Origin: Myxococcales bacterium
GTDB lineage: Bacteria; Myxococcota_A; Bradymonadia; Bradymonadales; Bradymonadaceae
Assembly (NCBI GenBank): GCA_007120035.1
Contig: SKON01000124.1
Coordinates: 1-49,861, forward strand
Direction: 5' to 3'
DNA length: 49,861 bases
Under the pieces are notes generated by a model. That model was not told the DNA's origin and did no database searches. It worked only from the letters and a program-made list of their open reading frames with translations. The number at the start of each line of letters is the position of its first letter. The stretch's first letter is position 1. Below, piece by piece: positions 35,222-43,800 of the stretch. Both the position numbers and the translations under genes were made by a program.

Positions 35222-37810
35222 TCACTCCTCAGTGGCCAAGAGCACCTCGTCGGCGGGCAACCGAAGGTTGTACTCCGAACTCATGGCCCGACCGTAGGCG
35301 CCGGCGTTCTGAATCAGCAACACGTCGCCGGTCCCGGTCTCGGGGAGGCGTCGGGCGTGACCCAGGACGTCGCCGCTCTCGCAGATGGGCCCTACCACCT
35401 CGTAGAGGTGATCTGGTTCCCGTCCCCACTTTGTCAAATTGACGATCCCGTGATGGGCGCCGTAGAGGGCGGGCCGGATCAGGGTGTTCATCCCCGTCTC
35501 CACCCCCACATACCGCACGTCTCCCTTGGTCTTGGTCTGAGTCACTTTGGCCAGGAGCACCCCGGCTTCGCTGACCAAAAACCGCCCCGGCTCCATCCAG
35601 AGCTCCAGATCGGGGTGAGCCTCCTTGAAGGCCTGAAGCGCACGGTCGACGCCGTCGAGATCCAGGGCCGACTGTCCCCGACGCTCCACGACCCCCAGCC
35701 CCCCCCCGAGGTTCAGGGCCCCCACCTCGGGGAAGAGCTCCCGACACTGCTCCAGGAAGACCGCCGTGTCCGTCCAGGTCCCGGGCCTCAGGACCCCACT
35801 GCCCACGTGGGCGTGAAGCCCCACGACCGTCGCGCCCTGTCGGGCCGCAAGCTCGGCCAGTTCGGGGAGCTCCTCCGGAGAGACCCCGAACTTCGATCGG
35901 GGCCCGGCGGTCCGTACGTACCGGTGGTGGCCCCGACCCTGGCCTGGGTCGACCCGCACCAGCACCTCCTGACCGGCGAAGATCTCGCCCCACTCTTGCA
36001 AGGGAAAGAGGTTATCCAGGGTGACCATGGCCCCCAGCTGGTAGCCCTGGCGATACTCCTCAGCCCCGGCGAAGTTCGGCGTGAAGAGCAGGCGTCCCCC
36101 GTCGAGATCGGGGAAACACTCCCTCACCCGACGAAGCTCCCCCGGGGACACGCACTCAAATCCAAGACCCATCGCCTCAAAGAGCGCCAGGATCCCCCTG
36201 TGAGGATTGGCCTTCATCGCGTAGAACACCCGGTTGACGGCGCTCATCCCCAAGAGCGCCCGGGCCTGCCGCCTGAGCGTCGCCTCGTCGTAGGCGTAGA
36301 GTGCTCCCCCGTCGGCTGCCAGCGAGACCAGCTCCTGGCGCCGGGCGACCCACCAGGGCTCTTCCCTGGGCTTTTGAGTTCGAGGGGCCACCAGATCGTT
36401 CCACCGGGGCCCGAAGAGGGGGTCCTCGCCCACCTCATCGAAGAGCTCCCCGTGGAGCTTCTTCACCAATCGATCGGCCTGTTCTTCGTCGACCACAAGG
36501 GACAGGTTCAGATCGCTGGCGGCCTGGGAGACCAGATGGACCTGATGCTCCTCGAAGACCTTCAGGGTCGGCGCCAGCCGAGAGAGGATCGACCGGATCT
36601 GCCGGCCCACCAGGCTGACCACGGCACACCCCGGGGTGATCCGGGCCGTACACACCTCGTCCAGATCGGCCTTCAGCGCCGCCAGCACCTCGGGCTCCAG
36701 GGCGTTGGCCAATGGATCGAGGGTGACCGTCACGTTGGACTCCGAGGTAGCCACGAGATCCACGGAGAGCCCCCGAGCCTTGAAGATCTGAAAGGCGTCA
36801 GCCAAGAACCCCACCTGCTGCCACATCCCGAGAGTGGCCATGGACACCGTGGTCACCCCTTTCTTGGCCGAGATGGCCTTGACCTGGGCGGCCTGATCCA
36901 CTCGCCCCGAGATCACCGTGCCCTCCAGCTCCGGACGGGGCGTACACCGGAGATGCAACGGAATGGATCGACTCCTCACCGCCGGCAGACACCGGGGGTG
37001 GAGGACCTTGGCGCCCATGGTGGCGAGCTCCTGGGCCTCATCGTAGTCCAGGCGCCGCAAGAGCCGGGCCGAGCCGACCTGCCGGGGGTTGGCGGTGAAC
37101 ATCCCGGGCACGTCGGTCCAGATCTCCAGGCGCTCCGCTCCCAGGCGAGCCGCGAAGTAGGCCGCCGAGGTATCCGATCCCCCCCGGCCCAAAAGCACCG
37201 TGCGGCCCCGGTCGTCGGCGGCGATGAACCCCTGGGTGAGCACCACCTCCGCGCCGCTGAGCTTTTCCCGCAACCCGGGATCATCGTCGACGTCACAGGT
37301 GGCCGACAAGAATCGCCGGGCCTCCTGACGAGTGGATTCGTCGCTGGCCGTCAGGAGAGTACGGGCGTCCTCCCAGCGCAGCGCCAGGCCCTGGCTCTGC
37401 AAGAACGCTGCCCCCAGGCGAGTGCTCATCAACTCCCCGAGAGCCATGATCCGGGCCTGCACCCCGGGGCTGACCTCACCCACCAGCGAGGCCCCCTGGG
37501 CCAGGCGCTCCAGGGTCTGAAGCTCCCCCTCCAGGATCTGCGCGGCCTCTACCCCAAGTGACTCCCCCATCTCCTGATGGCGGGCGCGAATCGCCTCGAC
37601 CCGATCCTCGACGCTCCCTCGAGGGGCCTCATCGATCACCCCTTGCAGGGCGTCGGAGATCCCGCTGAGCGCCGAGCAGACCACCACCACCGTGGCCTCC
37701 TCCTCCCGTTGTATCTCCTCGATACGGGCCTGTATCTTTCCCCAATTCTCTCGGCTGGACACACTGGTCCCACCGAACTTCAGCACCACCCATCGTCGCG
37801 ACTCGGTCAT
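35222..37810 (-). CDS. Bifunctional aspartate kinase / diaminopimelate decarboxylase
   Basis: An 862-residue fusion of the first and last enzymes of lysine synthesis. Residues ~1-440 are aspartate kinase: VLKFGGTSV, the LTGFIAAD/LGRGGSDTSAA-type region, and tandem ACT regulatory domains (SMATLGMWQQVGF, ESNVTVTLDP). Residues ~480-862 are a LysA-type decarboxylase with the PLP Lys in FYAMKANPH, the motifs GLHAHVGSG, NLGGGLGV and EPGRF, and the catalytic Cys block ICESGDVL. Both halves keep their key residues. Such AK-DAPDC fusions are known from some gamma-proteobacteria. ATG 37810 has GGAG seven bases upstream. It lies 30 bp after the pseudokinase/SUMF1 gene on the same strand. Confidence 0.94.
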   Translation of the reverse strand: MTESRRWVVLKFGGTSVSSRENWGKIQARIEEIQREEEATVVVVCSALSGISDALQGVIDEAPRGSVEDRVEAIRARHQEMGESLGVEAAQILEGELQTLERLAQGASLVGEVSPGVQARIMALGELMSTRLGAAFLQSQGLALRWEDARTLLTASDESTRQEARRFLSATCDVDDDPGLREKLSGAEVVLTQGFIAADDRGRTVLLGRGGSDTSAAYFAARLGAERLEIWTDVPGMFTANPRQVGSARLLRRLDYDEAQELATMGAKVLHPRCLPAVRSRSIPLHLRCTPRPELEGTVISGRVDQAAQVKAISAKKGVTTVSMATLGMWQQVGFLADAFQIFKARGLSVDLVATSESNVTVTLDPLANALEPEVLAALKADLDEVCTARITPGCAVVSLVGRQIRSILSRLAPTLKVFEEHQVHLVSQAASDLNLSLVVDEEQADRLVKKLHGELFDEVGEDPLFGPRWNDLVAPRTQKPREEPWWVARRQELVSLAADGGALYAYDEATLRRQARALLGMSAVNRVFYAMKANPHRGILALFEAMGLGFECVSPGELRRVRECFPDLDGGRLLFTPNFAGAEEYRQGYQLGAMVTLDNLFPLQEWGEIFAGQEVLVRVDPGQGRGHHRYVRTAGPRSKFGVSPEELPELAELAARQGATVVGLHAHVGSGVLRPGTWTDTAVFLEQCRELFPEVGALNLGGGLGVVERRGQSALDLDGVDRALQAFKEAHPDLELWMEPGRFLVSEAGVLLAKVTQTKTKGDVRYVGVETGMNTLIRPALYGAHHGIVNLTKWGREPDHLYEVVGPICESGDVLGHARRLPETGTGDVLLIQNAGAYGRAMSSEYNLRLPADEVLLATEE

Positions 37811-37840
37811 CGCCCCTCTCCTCATGTGAGTTTGTCCGGG

Positions 37841-39379
37841 CTATCTCAAGGACCACACGCACCGGAAGGAATGGTTCGTCCGCCGGGCCACGGGATCGTA
37901 GCGACCCCGAGTAGCACAGCGGAGCGCAAACTCGGGGTGGGCGAAGGACCCTCCCCGTAACACCTTGGCCGTCCCCTGAAAGGGCCCCTTGGGATCGGAG
38001 AGCGGCGCCTGCTCGTAGTAGTCGGCGGCAAACCAATCGGACACCCACTCAAAGACGTTGCCCGCCATATCGAGGACGCCATAGACACTCTGAGCCTCCC
38101 GGAATCGTCCCACCTCCACGGGGCCGCTCTTGCCCCCATACCAGGCCAGCCGCGTCGACGGGGCTTCATCCCCCCACGGGTAGGTCCGCCCGTCAGGTCC
38201 TCGGGCGGCCTTCTCCCACTCCGCCTCGGTGGGCAACCGCTTGCCCGCCCACCGCGCGTACCCCTGGGCCTCCGCCCAGGTGACGTAGACCACGGGGTGC
38301 TCTTCCCCGAGGCTGTTGGCCTGCTCCCACTCCTCGTCGGCCTCCTGCCCGGTGGCCTGCAGGTACCGCCGAAACTTCCTCACCGTCACCGGGGTTCGAT
38401 CGATGAAGAACGCCCCCACGTCGACCATCGCCGACGGGCGCTCCTCGGGGCGGCTATGCCGGTCGGTGCGCTCGCTCCCCCGATGAAAGGGGCCGCGGGC
38501 CACGGGGACCATCCGCTCGTCATCGGCGGGGCTCAACCGCCCGACCGCCTCAGACACGGATCGGCGCTTCTCGACGCTGCGCTCTCCGCTCCGGACCAGG
38601 ATGTTGAAGATCCCCTGGATTCCCTCGGCGATCTCGCCCCCATGGCGCGCGGCGACCCGCTCCAGGGCTGCCCCGATCGCCTCGGCGGCGGTCTGGTAGA
38701 CCTGATGCTCCTGACCGATGAACATCGCCCCCAGGAGCCTCGCCAGGCCCCGGAAGTCCTCGGCCACCAGCTCCTCGTGATAGTCCCCCACGCCCCCTCC
38801 CAACGCCGGCTCGGGCACCCCCGATGGCCCCTCAGAGCTGACCCACACCGCCCCGGGGCCCACCCCCCCATGGCTTAACGCGTGCTCGTGGAGGGCACAG
38901 ACCCCACCGAGGAGGCGCTCAAAGAAGTGGAGCACCACGGGCAGGGGCAACCCCATGGAGCGCCGCAGCACATCCCCCAGGGACTCCCCGTCATCAATGG
39001 AGCTGACCAGGATCACCCGGTGCTCCCCCTCGCTGATGGCGAACATCGACAAGAGCCCCGGGGCGGCCACCTCCTGGCGCCGACGAGCCAACTTCACCTT
39101 ATGAGATCGGCTCGTCTCCAGCTGGATCCGCTTCAGGGGTCGCAGGAGCACCTCTTGCCCGGTGGCGATGTCTTCTCCCAGAAACCACCCCACGTCCATC
39201 CCCGGGGCCGGGCCCGTGAGAGCCCACCGCTCGTCGATCAGCTCCTTGGTGGGGGTGCCGCGCATGGTCGCCCCCCCGGCCAGGCTTCTCCCTGACAGAG
39301 GTGCCTTACACCGACGACAATGGCCCAGGGCTGCTCGGTTCCGGGTCCCACATCGCGTGCACAGCACGGTCGTCGCCAT
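37841..39379 (-). CDS. Zinc ribbon - pseudokinase - SUMF1/FGE-domain fusion protein
   Basis: A 512-residue three-part protein. Residues 7-24 form a zinc ribbon (CTRCG...CRRC; C7, C10, C21, C24). Residues ~50-290 resemble a Hanks-type Ser/Thr kinase fold, but the catalytic loop reads HGGVGPGAVWV where HRDLKPxN is expected, and no VAIK or DFG motif is clear, so it is a probable pseudokinase. Residues ~293-512 are a formylglycine-generating-enzyme (SUMF1) domain: VGAFFIDRTPVTVRKFRRYL, RLPTEAEWEKAARG, YPWGDEAP, DMAGNVFEWVSDWF, KVLRGGSF, FRCVW. The paired copper Cys of active FGE are not both evident, so it is probably a ligand-binding variant. ATG 39379 has GAAGG seven bases upstream. Cytoplasmic or signalling roles are guesses. 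Confidence 0.85.
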   Translation of the reverse strand: MATTVLCTRCGTRNRAALGHCRRCKAPLSGRSLAGGATMRGTPTKELIDERWALTGPAPGMDVGWFLGEDIATGQEVLLRPLKRIQLETSRSHKVKLARRRQEVAAPGLLSMFAISEGEHRVILVSSIDDGESLGDVLRRSMGLPLPVVLHFFERLLGGVCALHEHALSHGGVGPGAVWVSSEGPSGVPEPALGGGVGDYHEELVAEDFRGLARLLGAMFIGQEHQVYQTAAEAIGAALERVAARHGGEIAEGIQGIFNILVRSGERSVEKRRSVSEAVGRLSPADDERMVPVARGPFHRGSERTDRHSRPEERPSAMVDVGAFFIDRTPVTVRKFRRYLQATGQEADEEWEQANSLGEEHPVVYVTWAEAQGYARWAGKRLPTEAEWEKAARGPDGRTYPWGDEAPSTRLAWYGGKSGPVEVGRFREAQSVYGVLDMAGNVFEWVSDWFAADYYEQAPLSDPKGPFQGTAKVLRGGSFAHPEFALRCATRGRYDPVARRTNHSFRCVWSLR

Positions 39380-39474
39380 TCACAAACCTTCTCTGAATCA
39401 CCACACCACCTTCACGTAGGTCACGTTCCACGGACGCGGCACCGCGGTCAAGGGGCGTCGGTGTCCCGGCCCTC

Positions 39475-39510
39475 AAAAAAACGCCCTTCTCGGCCTCGGT
39501 CTGGCGGCAA
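39475..39510 (-). terminator. Possible terminator after the leucine-dehydrogenase-like gene
   Basis: On the minus strand a CGCC...GGCG hairpin (weak, 4-bp core) is followed by seven consecutive T (39481-39475), conspicuous in this GC-rich DNA and about 45 bp past the stop codon. The rest of the 147-bp gap (39380-39526) holds only the presumed leader of the pseudokinase/SUMF1 gene. Confidence 0.4.
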
Positions 39511-39526
39511 CCGGGTGCCCCCAGCC

Positions 39527-40582
39527 CTAGTGCAAGATACGACCGAACACGATCTCTTCCACGATCCGATCGGCCACCATATGTGTGGGCACGGACTCTC
39601 GTTGAGCCCGCTCGTAGATCTCCCACATGGTGTCGTAGATCTCGGAGGTCTTCGCCCGAGCGGCGTCGGGATCGTAGCCGACGAACTCCTGGGCCACGTT
39701 GATCAGGCCCCCGGCGTTGATCGCGTAGTCCGGTGCGTAGAGGATCTCCCGCTCCATCAGGGCCACGCCATGGCGCGCCTCGAGGAGCTGGTTGTTGGCG
39801 GCCCCGGCGACGATCTCACAGGTCAACTGGGGGAGCGTCTGATCGTTGATCGCCCCTCCGAGGGCGCAGGGGGCGAAGATGTCGCACTCCACCCCATAGA
39901 TCTCATCGACGCCCACCGCCCGGGCACCCAGCTCGTCTACGACCCGGGTCACGGCGTCCTCGTCGATGTCGGTGACCACCAGGCTGGCGCCCAACTGCCC
40001 GAGTTCCCGGGCCAGATGATGGCCCACGGAGCCCACCCCCTGGACGGCCACGGTCAGCCCCTCCAGATCCTCTCGATCCCAGCGGAACTTCACCGCCGCC
40101 TCGATCCCCCGCCGCACCCCGTAGGCCGTGAACGGCGACGGGTCGCCGGAGCTCCCCTTGTCGGGATCGAACCCCAGGACATGTTCAGTCTGATCGTGGA
40201 CGATGTTCATATCGTCCACGGAGGTCCCGCTGTCTTCACAGGTGATGTAGTTGCCGCCCAGGCTGTCGACGAACTGGCCGTAGACGGCGAAGAGGCGCTC
40301 TCGACCTTGGTCGGTCAGGTTCGCCGGCCGCATGATCACCGCCTTGCCTCCTCCATGGGGCAGACCGCTGATCGCCGCCTTATACGTCATCCCTCGAGCC
40401 AACCGCAGGGCGTCCTGAAGGGCCTCGTCGCTCGACCCGTACTCGATGAACCGACATCCGCCGATCGCAGGGCCCAGCTTCAGGTTGTGGATCGCTACGA
40501 TCGCCTGAAGGCCGGTCTCGGCGTCCCGCTTCAGGTGAATCTCTCCGTAGTCCAGCTCTCCGGCATACTCAAACAGGTCCAC
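39527..40582 (-). CDS. Glu/Leu/Phe/Val dehydrogenase, leucine-dehydrogenase type
   Basis: A 351-residue amino-acid dehydrogenase that oxidatively deaminates branched-chain (or aromatic) amino acids with NAD+. The substrate domain has LGPAIGGCRF, GMTYKAAISGLPHGGGKAVI (two conserved Lys) and CEDSGTSVDDM. The cofactor domain has VAVQGVGSVGHHLARELG (GxGxxG) and APCALGGAIND. Length and the absence of a glutamate-type Lys/Ser signature favour leucine over glutamate dehydrogenase. Phenylalanine dehydrogenase cannot be excluded. The GTG start is preceded by AAGGAGG at five bases. A candidate promoter lies ~40 bp upstream. It is transcribed away from the giant lipoprotein gene. Confidence 0.93.
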   Translation of the reverse strand: MDLFEYAGELDYGEIHLKRDAETGLQAIVAIHNLKLGPAIGGCRFIEYGSSDEALQDALRLARGMTYKAAISGLPHGGGKAVIMRPANLTDQGRERLFAVYGQFVDSLGGNYITCEDSGTSVDDMNIVHDQTEHVLGFDPDKGSSGDPSPFTAYGVRRGIEAAVKFRWDREDLEGLTVAVQGVGSVGHHLARELGQLGASLVVTDIDEDAVTRVVDELGARAVGVDEIYGVECDIFAPCALGGAINDQTLPQLTCEIVAGAANNQLLEARHGVALMEREILYAPDYAINAGGLINVAQEFVGYDPDAARAKTSEIYDTMWEIYERAQRESVPTHMVADRIVEEIVFGRILH

Positions 40583-40620
40583 GACCGCCTCCTTCGTCTC
40601 TCAACCCAGGTTTCTTGGAC

Positions 40621-40649
40621 CTTATAGTGACCGAAATGGGCCAGCGCAA
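40621..40649 (-). promoter_or_regulatory. Candidate promoter of the leucine-dehydrogenase-like gene
   Basis: On the minus strand TTGCGC (40649-40644) and TATAAG (40626-40621; 5 of 6 matches to the -10) are 17 bp apart, 39 bp upstream of the GTG start. Confidence 0.45.
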
Positions 40650-40899
40650 GGCCGAGATGTGACGCTCTGCGTCAACCCACACCCCCCACCGTGTCGCAGG
40701 TAACCACCGGGGAATCCCCATGTTTTCTCAGGGTCATCTGTCTTTCCTTGACAGGGCGCCCTCTCTTCGATGAACCTAACCGCCGGTCCGGGCCCTGTTT
40801 CGGGAGGCATGGGCCCACGAAGACTCGATCAACCGCGACACGTCTGACTCGATGGTCTATCCCTGAACGTATTTCAGTGGTCTCAACAGGATGATCCTC
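40650..40899. promoter_or_regulatory. Leader region of the giant lipoprotein gene
   Basis: Together with 40583-40649 this makes a 317-bp divergent gap. It holds a perfect TTGACA (40748-40753) with only a poor -10 match 17 bp later. Two GGGCCC elements (40790-40795, 40811-40816) could pair as a 6-bp stem with a 15-base loop in the leader. No RNA family or small ORF was recognised. Confidence 0.3.
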
Positions 40900-43800
40900 A
40901 TGGCTCAACGATGGCATCAAAGCCTCGCCATTTTCTTCTCCACAGCTCTCCTCCTCTTCCTCGCGGCCTGCGGCGGCGAGGATCCTGTGGACAATCAGAA
41001 TCAAAATGATCAGAACCAATGCGATCCGGAGACAGAGAACTGCGAAGAGATCTGCGATCCCTTCACCGACCCGGACTGCGAGTGTGATCCTGACGTCCAC
41101 GACGTGTGTCCCGAGCCGGAGAATCAGACCGAAGGTCCCTGTCAGACCGACGACGACTGCTCGGGCACTACTCCCTACTGCTACGAGGGACCGTCGACGT
41201 CGAACTGCGTCTCCGAGACCTTCATCTGCAGCCTCGTGGACTGCGCCGGCCGCCCCGGGGTCTGCGACGCCGCCAACCGAGAGTGCGTCAACGCCGAGGT
41301 CTGTACGGCCACCATCGACTGCCTCGACGACCATCTCTGCGTCGAAGGGGACTGCGTCCTGGAAGACGACGCCTGCGATCCCTGCACGGAGTTTGAGATC
41401 TGTGAGTACGATCGGAACACCCTCACCGTGGAGTGCGTGAACATCCTCTGCGAGCCCAACTCCCGAGAGTGCGACGGCGATACCCTCTTGGCCTGCAACA
41501 GCGAGGGCACGGCGCTCCAGGAGATCCAGTGCACCGAGGGCTGCGACGACGAACTCGGGGTCTGCCTCGATCCTCAAGGCGAGTCCTGCGCCCTGGCCCT
41601 GGAGGCCAACGACGGCGACTCCATCGAAATCGACTGGACCCTCTTCGCCAACACCTACGAGCCCGCCACGGGCTCCAGCTGCATCACCTCGGACCAGACC
41701 AGCCAGGTGACCGGCGCTGACGTGACCTTCCAGATCGAGGTCCCCGCCGGTGAGGTCATGATCGTCGAGATGCGGTCCGCTGCCGCCTACGGCGCCCTCT
41801 ACATGTACTCCTCTTGTGACGCCGACGGCGAGTTCGACAGCTGCGAGTCCCCCACGGGCTACGAGGAAGGCCCCGACGGGTCCCACTACCTGCACACCTT
41901 CTGGTATCACAACGACGGGGCCGACGTGGAGACGATCTTCCTCACCGCCGACTCCGGCCCCGGCGCCACCCAGAACCCGGCGACCATCGACTTCCATCTT
42001 CTCCCCCGGATCTGTGATCCCGACGAGCTAATCTGCTCCGCCGGCACCGTGGACCAGTGCACCGCCACGGGCACCTCCGTCGACGAGATCCACTCCTGCG
42101 AGCTGGGCTGCGCCGACGACGACGTCAACTGCGCTCCTCTGGATCACTCCTCCTGTGAAGACGCCCTCGACCTGGTCGCCGAAGGCGGCTCCTACGCCGA
42201 GAGCATCGTGAACTTCCTGGCCGACGACGCTCCCCTGGATCCGTCGTCCTGCGACGACGACGACTCCACCGCGTCCAGCTACGAGGGAGCCACGGCCTAC
42301 TTCGCCATCAGCCTGATCGCCGGGGAGCGGCTCACGGCCAACCTGGCGACCACCAACCTCGACGGCGCCCTCTCGGTCCGCTCCGGGTGCGGCACCGATC
42401 AATGCCTGGCCGCTGCCGACCAGGGCAACCCGAGCCAGCTCATCTATCAAGCCGAGGAGGCCGAAGACATCCTCCTCGTGGTCCACGCCATCGACGACGA
42501 ATTCAACCCCGACGGCACCTTCGCGTTGGACATCAATATCGACCTGCCTCTCTGCGAAGAAGAAGATCCTGCCACCGTCCTGGGGTGCTTCGACAACCTC
42601 CTGGCCTTCTGTCCGGCCACCGGCGAATTCCCCAGCTTCTACGGATGCGACGGCGACTGCGTCGACGGTGCCTGCGAGACCCCCTCCGGGGACCGGTGCC
42701 TCGATCCGATCGCCCTCGGCGACGGTGAGCAGTACTCCGGCTCCTTCGCCGGCCAGCAGCACTCCTTGAGCAACCCCGGGCCCACCTGCCTGGGCTCCGG
42801 CACCAACGCCGCCGGGCGAGACACGATCTTCGAGATCGAGATCGAAGAGCCCCAGCAAGTCCTGACGGCCAGTCTTTCGACCCCGTCCTCCAACGTGGGG
42901 ATGTACCTTCTCGACGAGTGCCCCATCTTCGGCCCCACCACTTCGGCCTGTACGGCCTCCAGCTTCCCGGGCTCCTCATTCGTGGAGTACTTCCCCAACC
43001 CAGGCACCTACTACCTGGTGGTAAGCAGCACCAACGCCAACGAGAGCTCCTCCTTCACCCTGGATATCTCTATCGATGACGGCATCTGCCTGCCAGGCAG
43101 CACGGTCTGCTCCGATGGCATCACCAGCCTGTGCAACGAGAGCGGCAACGACCTCGATCCCATCGAAACCTGCGCCGGAAGCTGCGACGGAGACATCTGC
43201 GGCGGCGTCGGCGGAGCGAACAACCTCTGCGACAACGCCCTGGCCCTGAACCTCTCCGTCGGCGAGCCCGTGGTGATCCGCGACAGCTTCGACGACTACG
43301 CCGGATTCCTGAACTTCTCGCCCACCACCTGCGACGGCGACGATCAGGACCTCACGGGAGCCAACAGCGGCCCCGACGCCTTCTACCAGCTCAACCTGGC
43401 TGCCCTGCGGGGGTTCCGAGCCACCCTGGATACCTCGGCCAACGCTGCCATGGTCCTCCTGACGGGATGCTCCAGCGGGTCCTGCCAGAAGATCCATCAC
43501 CTGGGCACCTCCGGTGACACCCTGGAGTACTACGCTCCTCAGGGCGGCACCTACTATCTGGGCGTCAAGGCCGTGGGTTCCTCCTCGGCGGACTTCGAGA
43601 TGGACGTGGAGCTCTTCACTGGCGAGTGTGACCCCGCCGTCGACAACGCCTGTGATGGCGAGACCGCCCGGGCCTGCAGTGACCTCGGGGTTCTGGTGGA
43701 GACCGAGTGCAGCTTCGGCTGCGAAGACGGCTTCTGTCTCGACCGCCCCGGCGACTTCTGCCATCGCCCCTTCGACATCGACGCCGATGGCACCGATCAC

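Noticed and set aside
35357-37561. A 734-residue open frame on the plus strand opposite the lysine fusion gene
   Set aside because: It is antisense to a clearly conserved gene, has low-complexity His/Pro/Gly/Leu composition and no recognisable domain. It is a high-GC shadow.
37811-37840. Lysine riboswitch upstream of the lysC-lysA fusion
   Set aside because: Only 30 bp separate it from the preceding gene, too short for a riboswitch.
37841-39379. Active Ser/Thr kinase or active formylglycine-generating enzyme
   Set aside because: HRD catalytic loop residues are replaced and the paired copper Cys are not evident.
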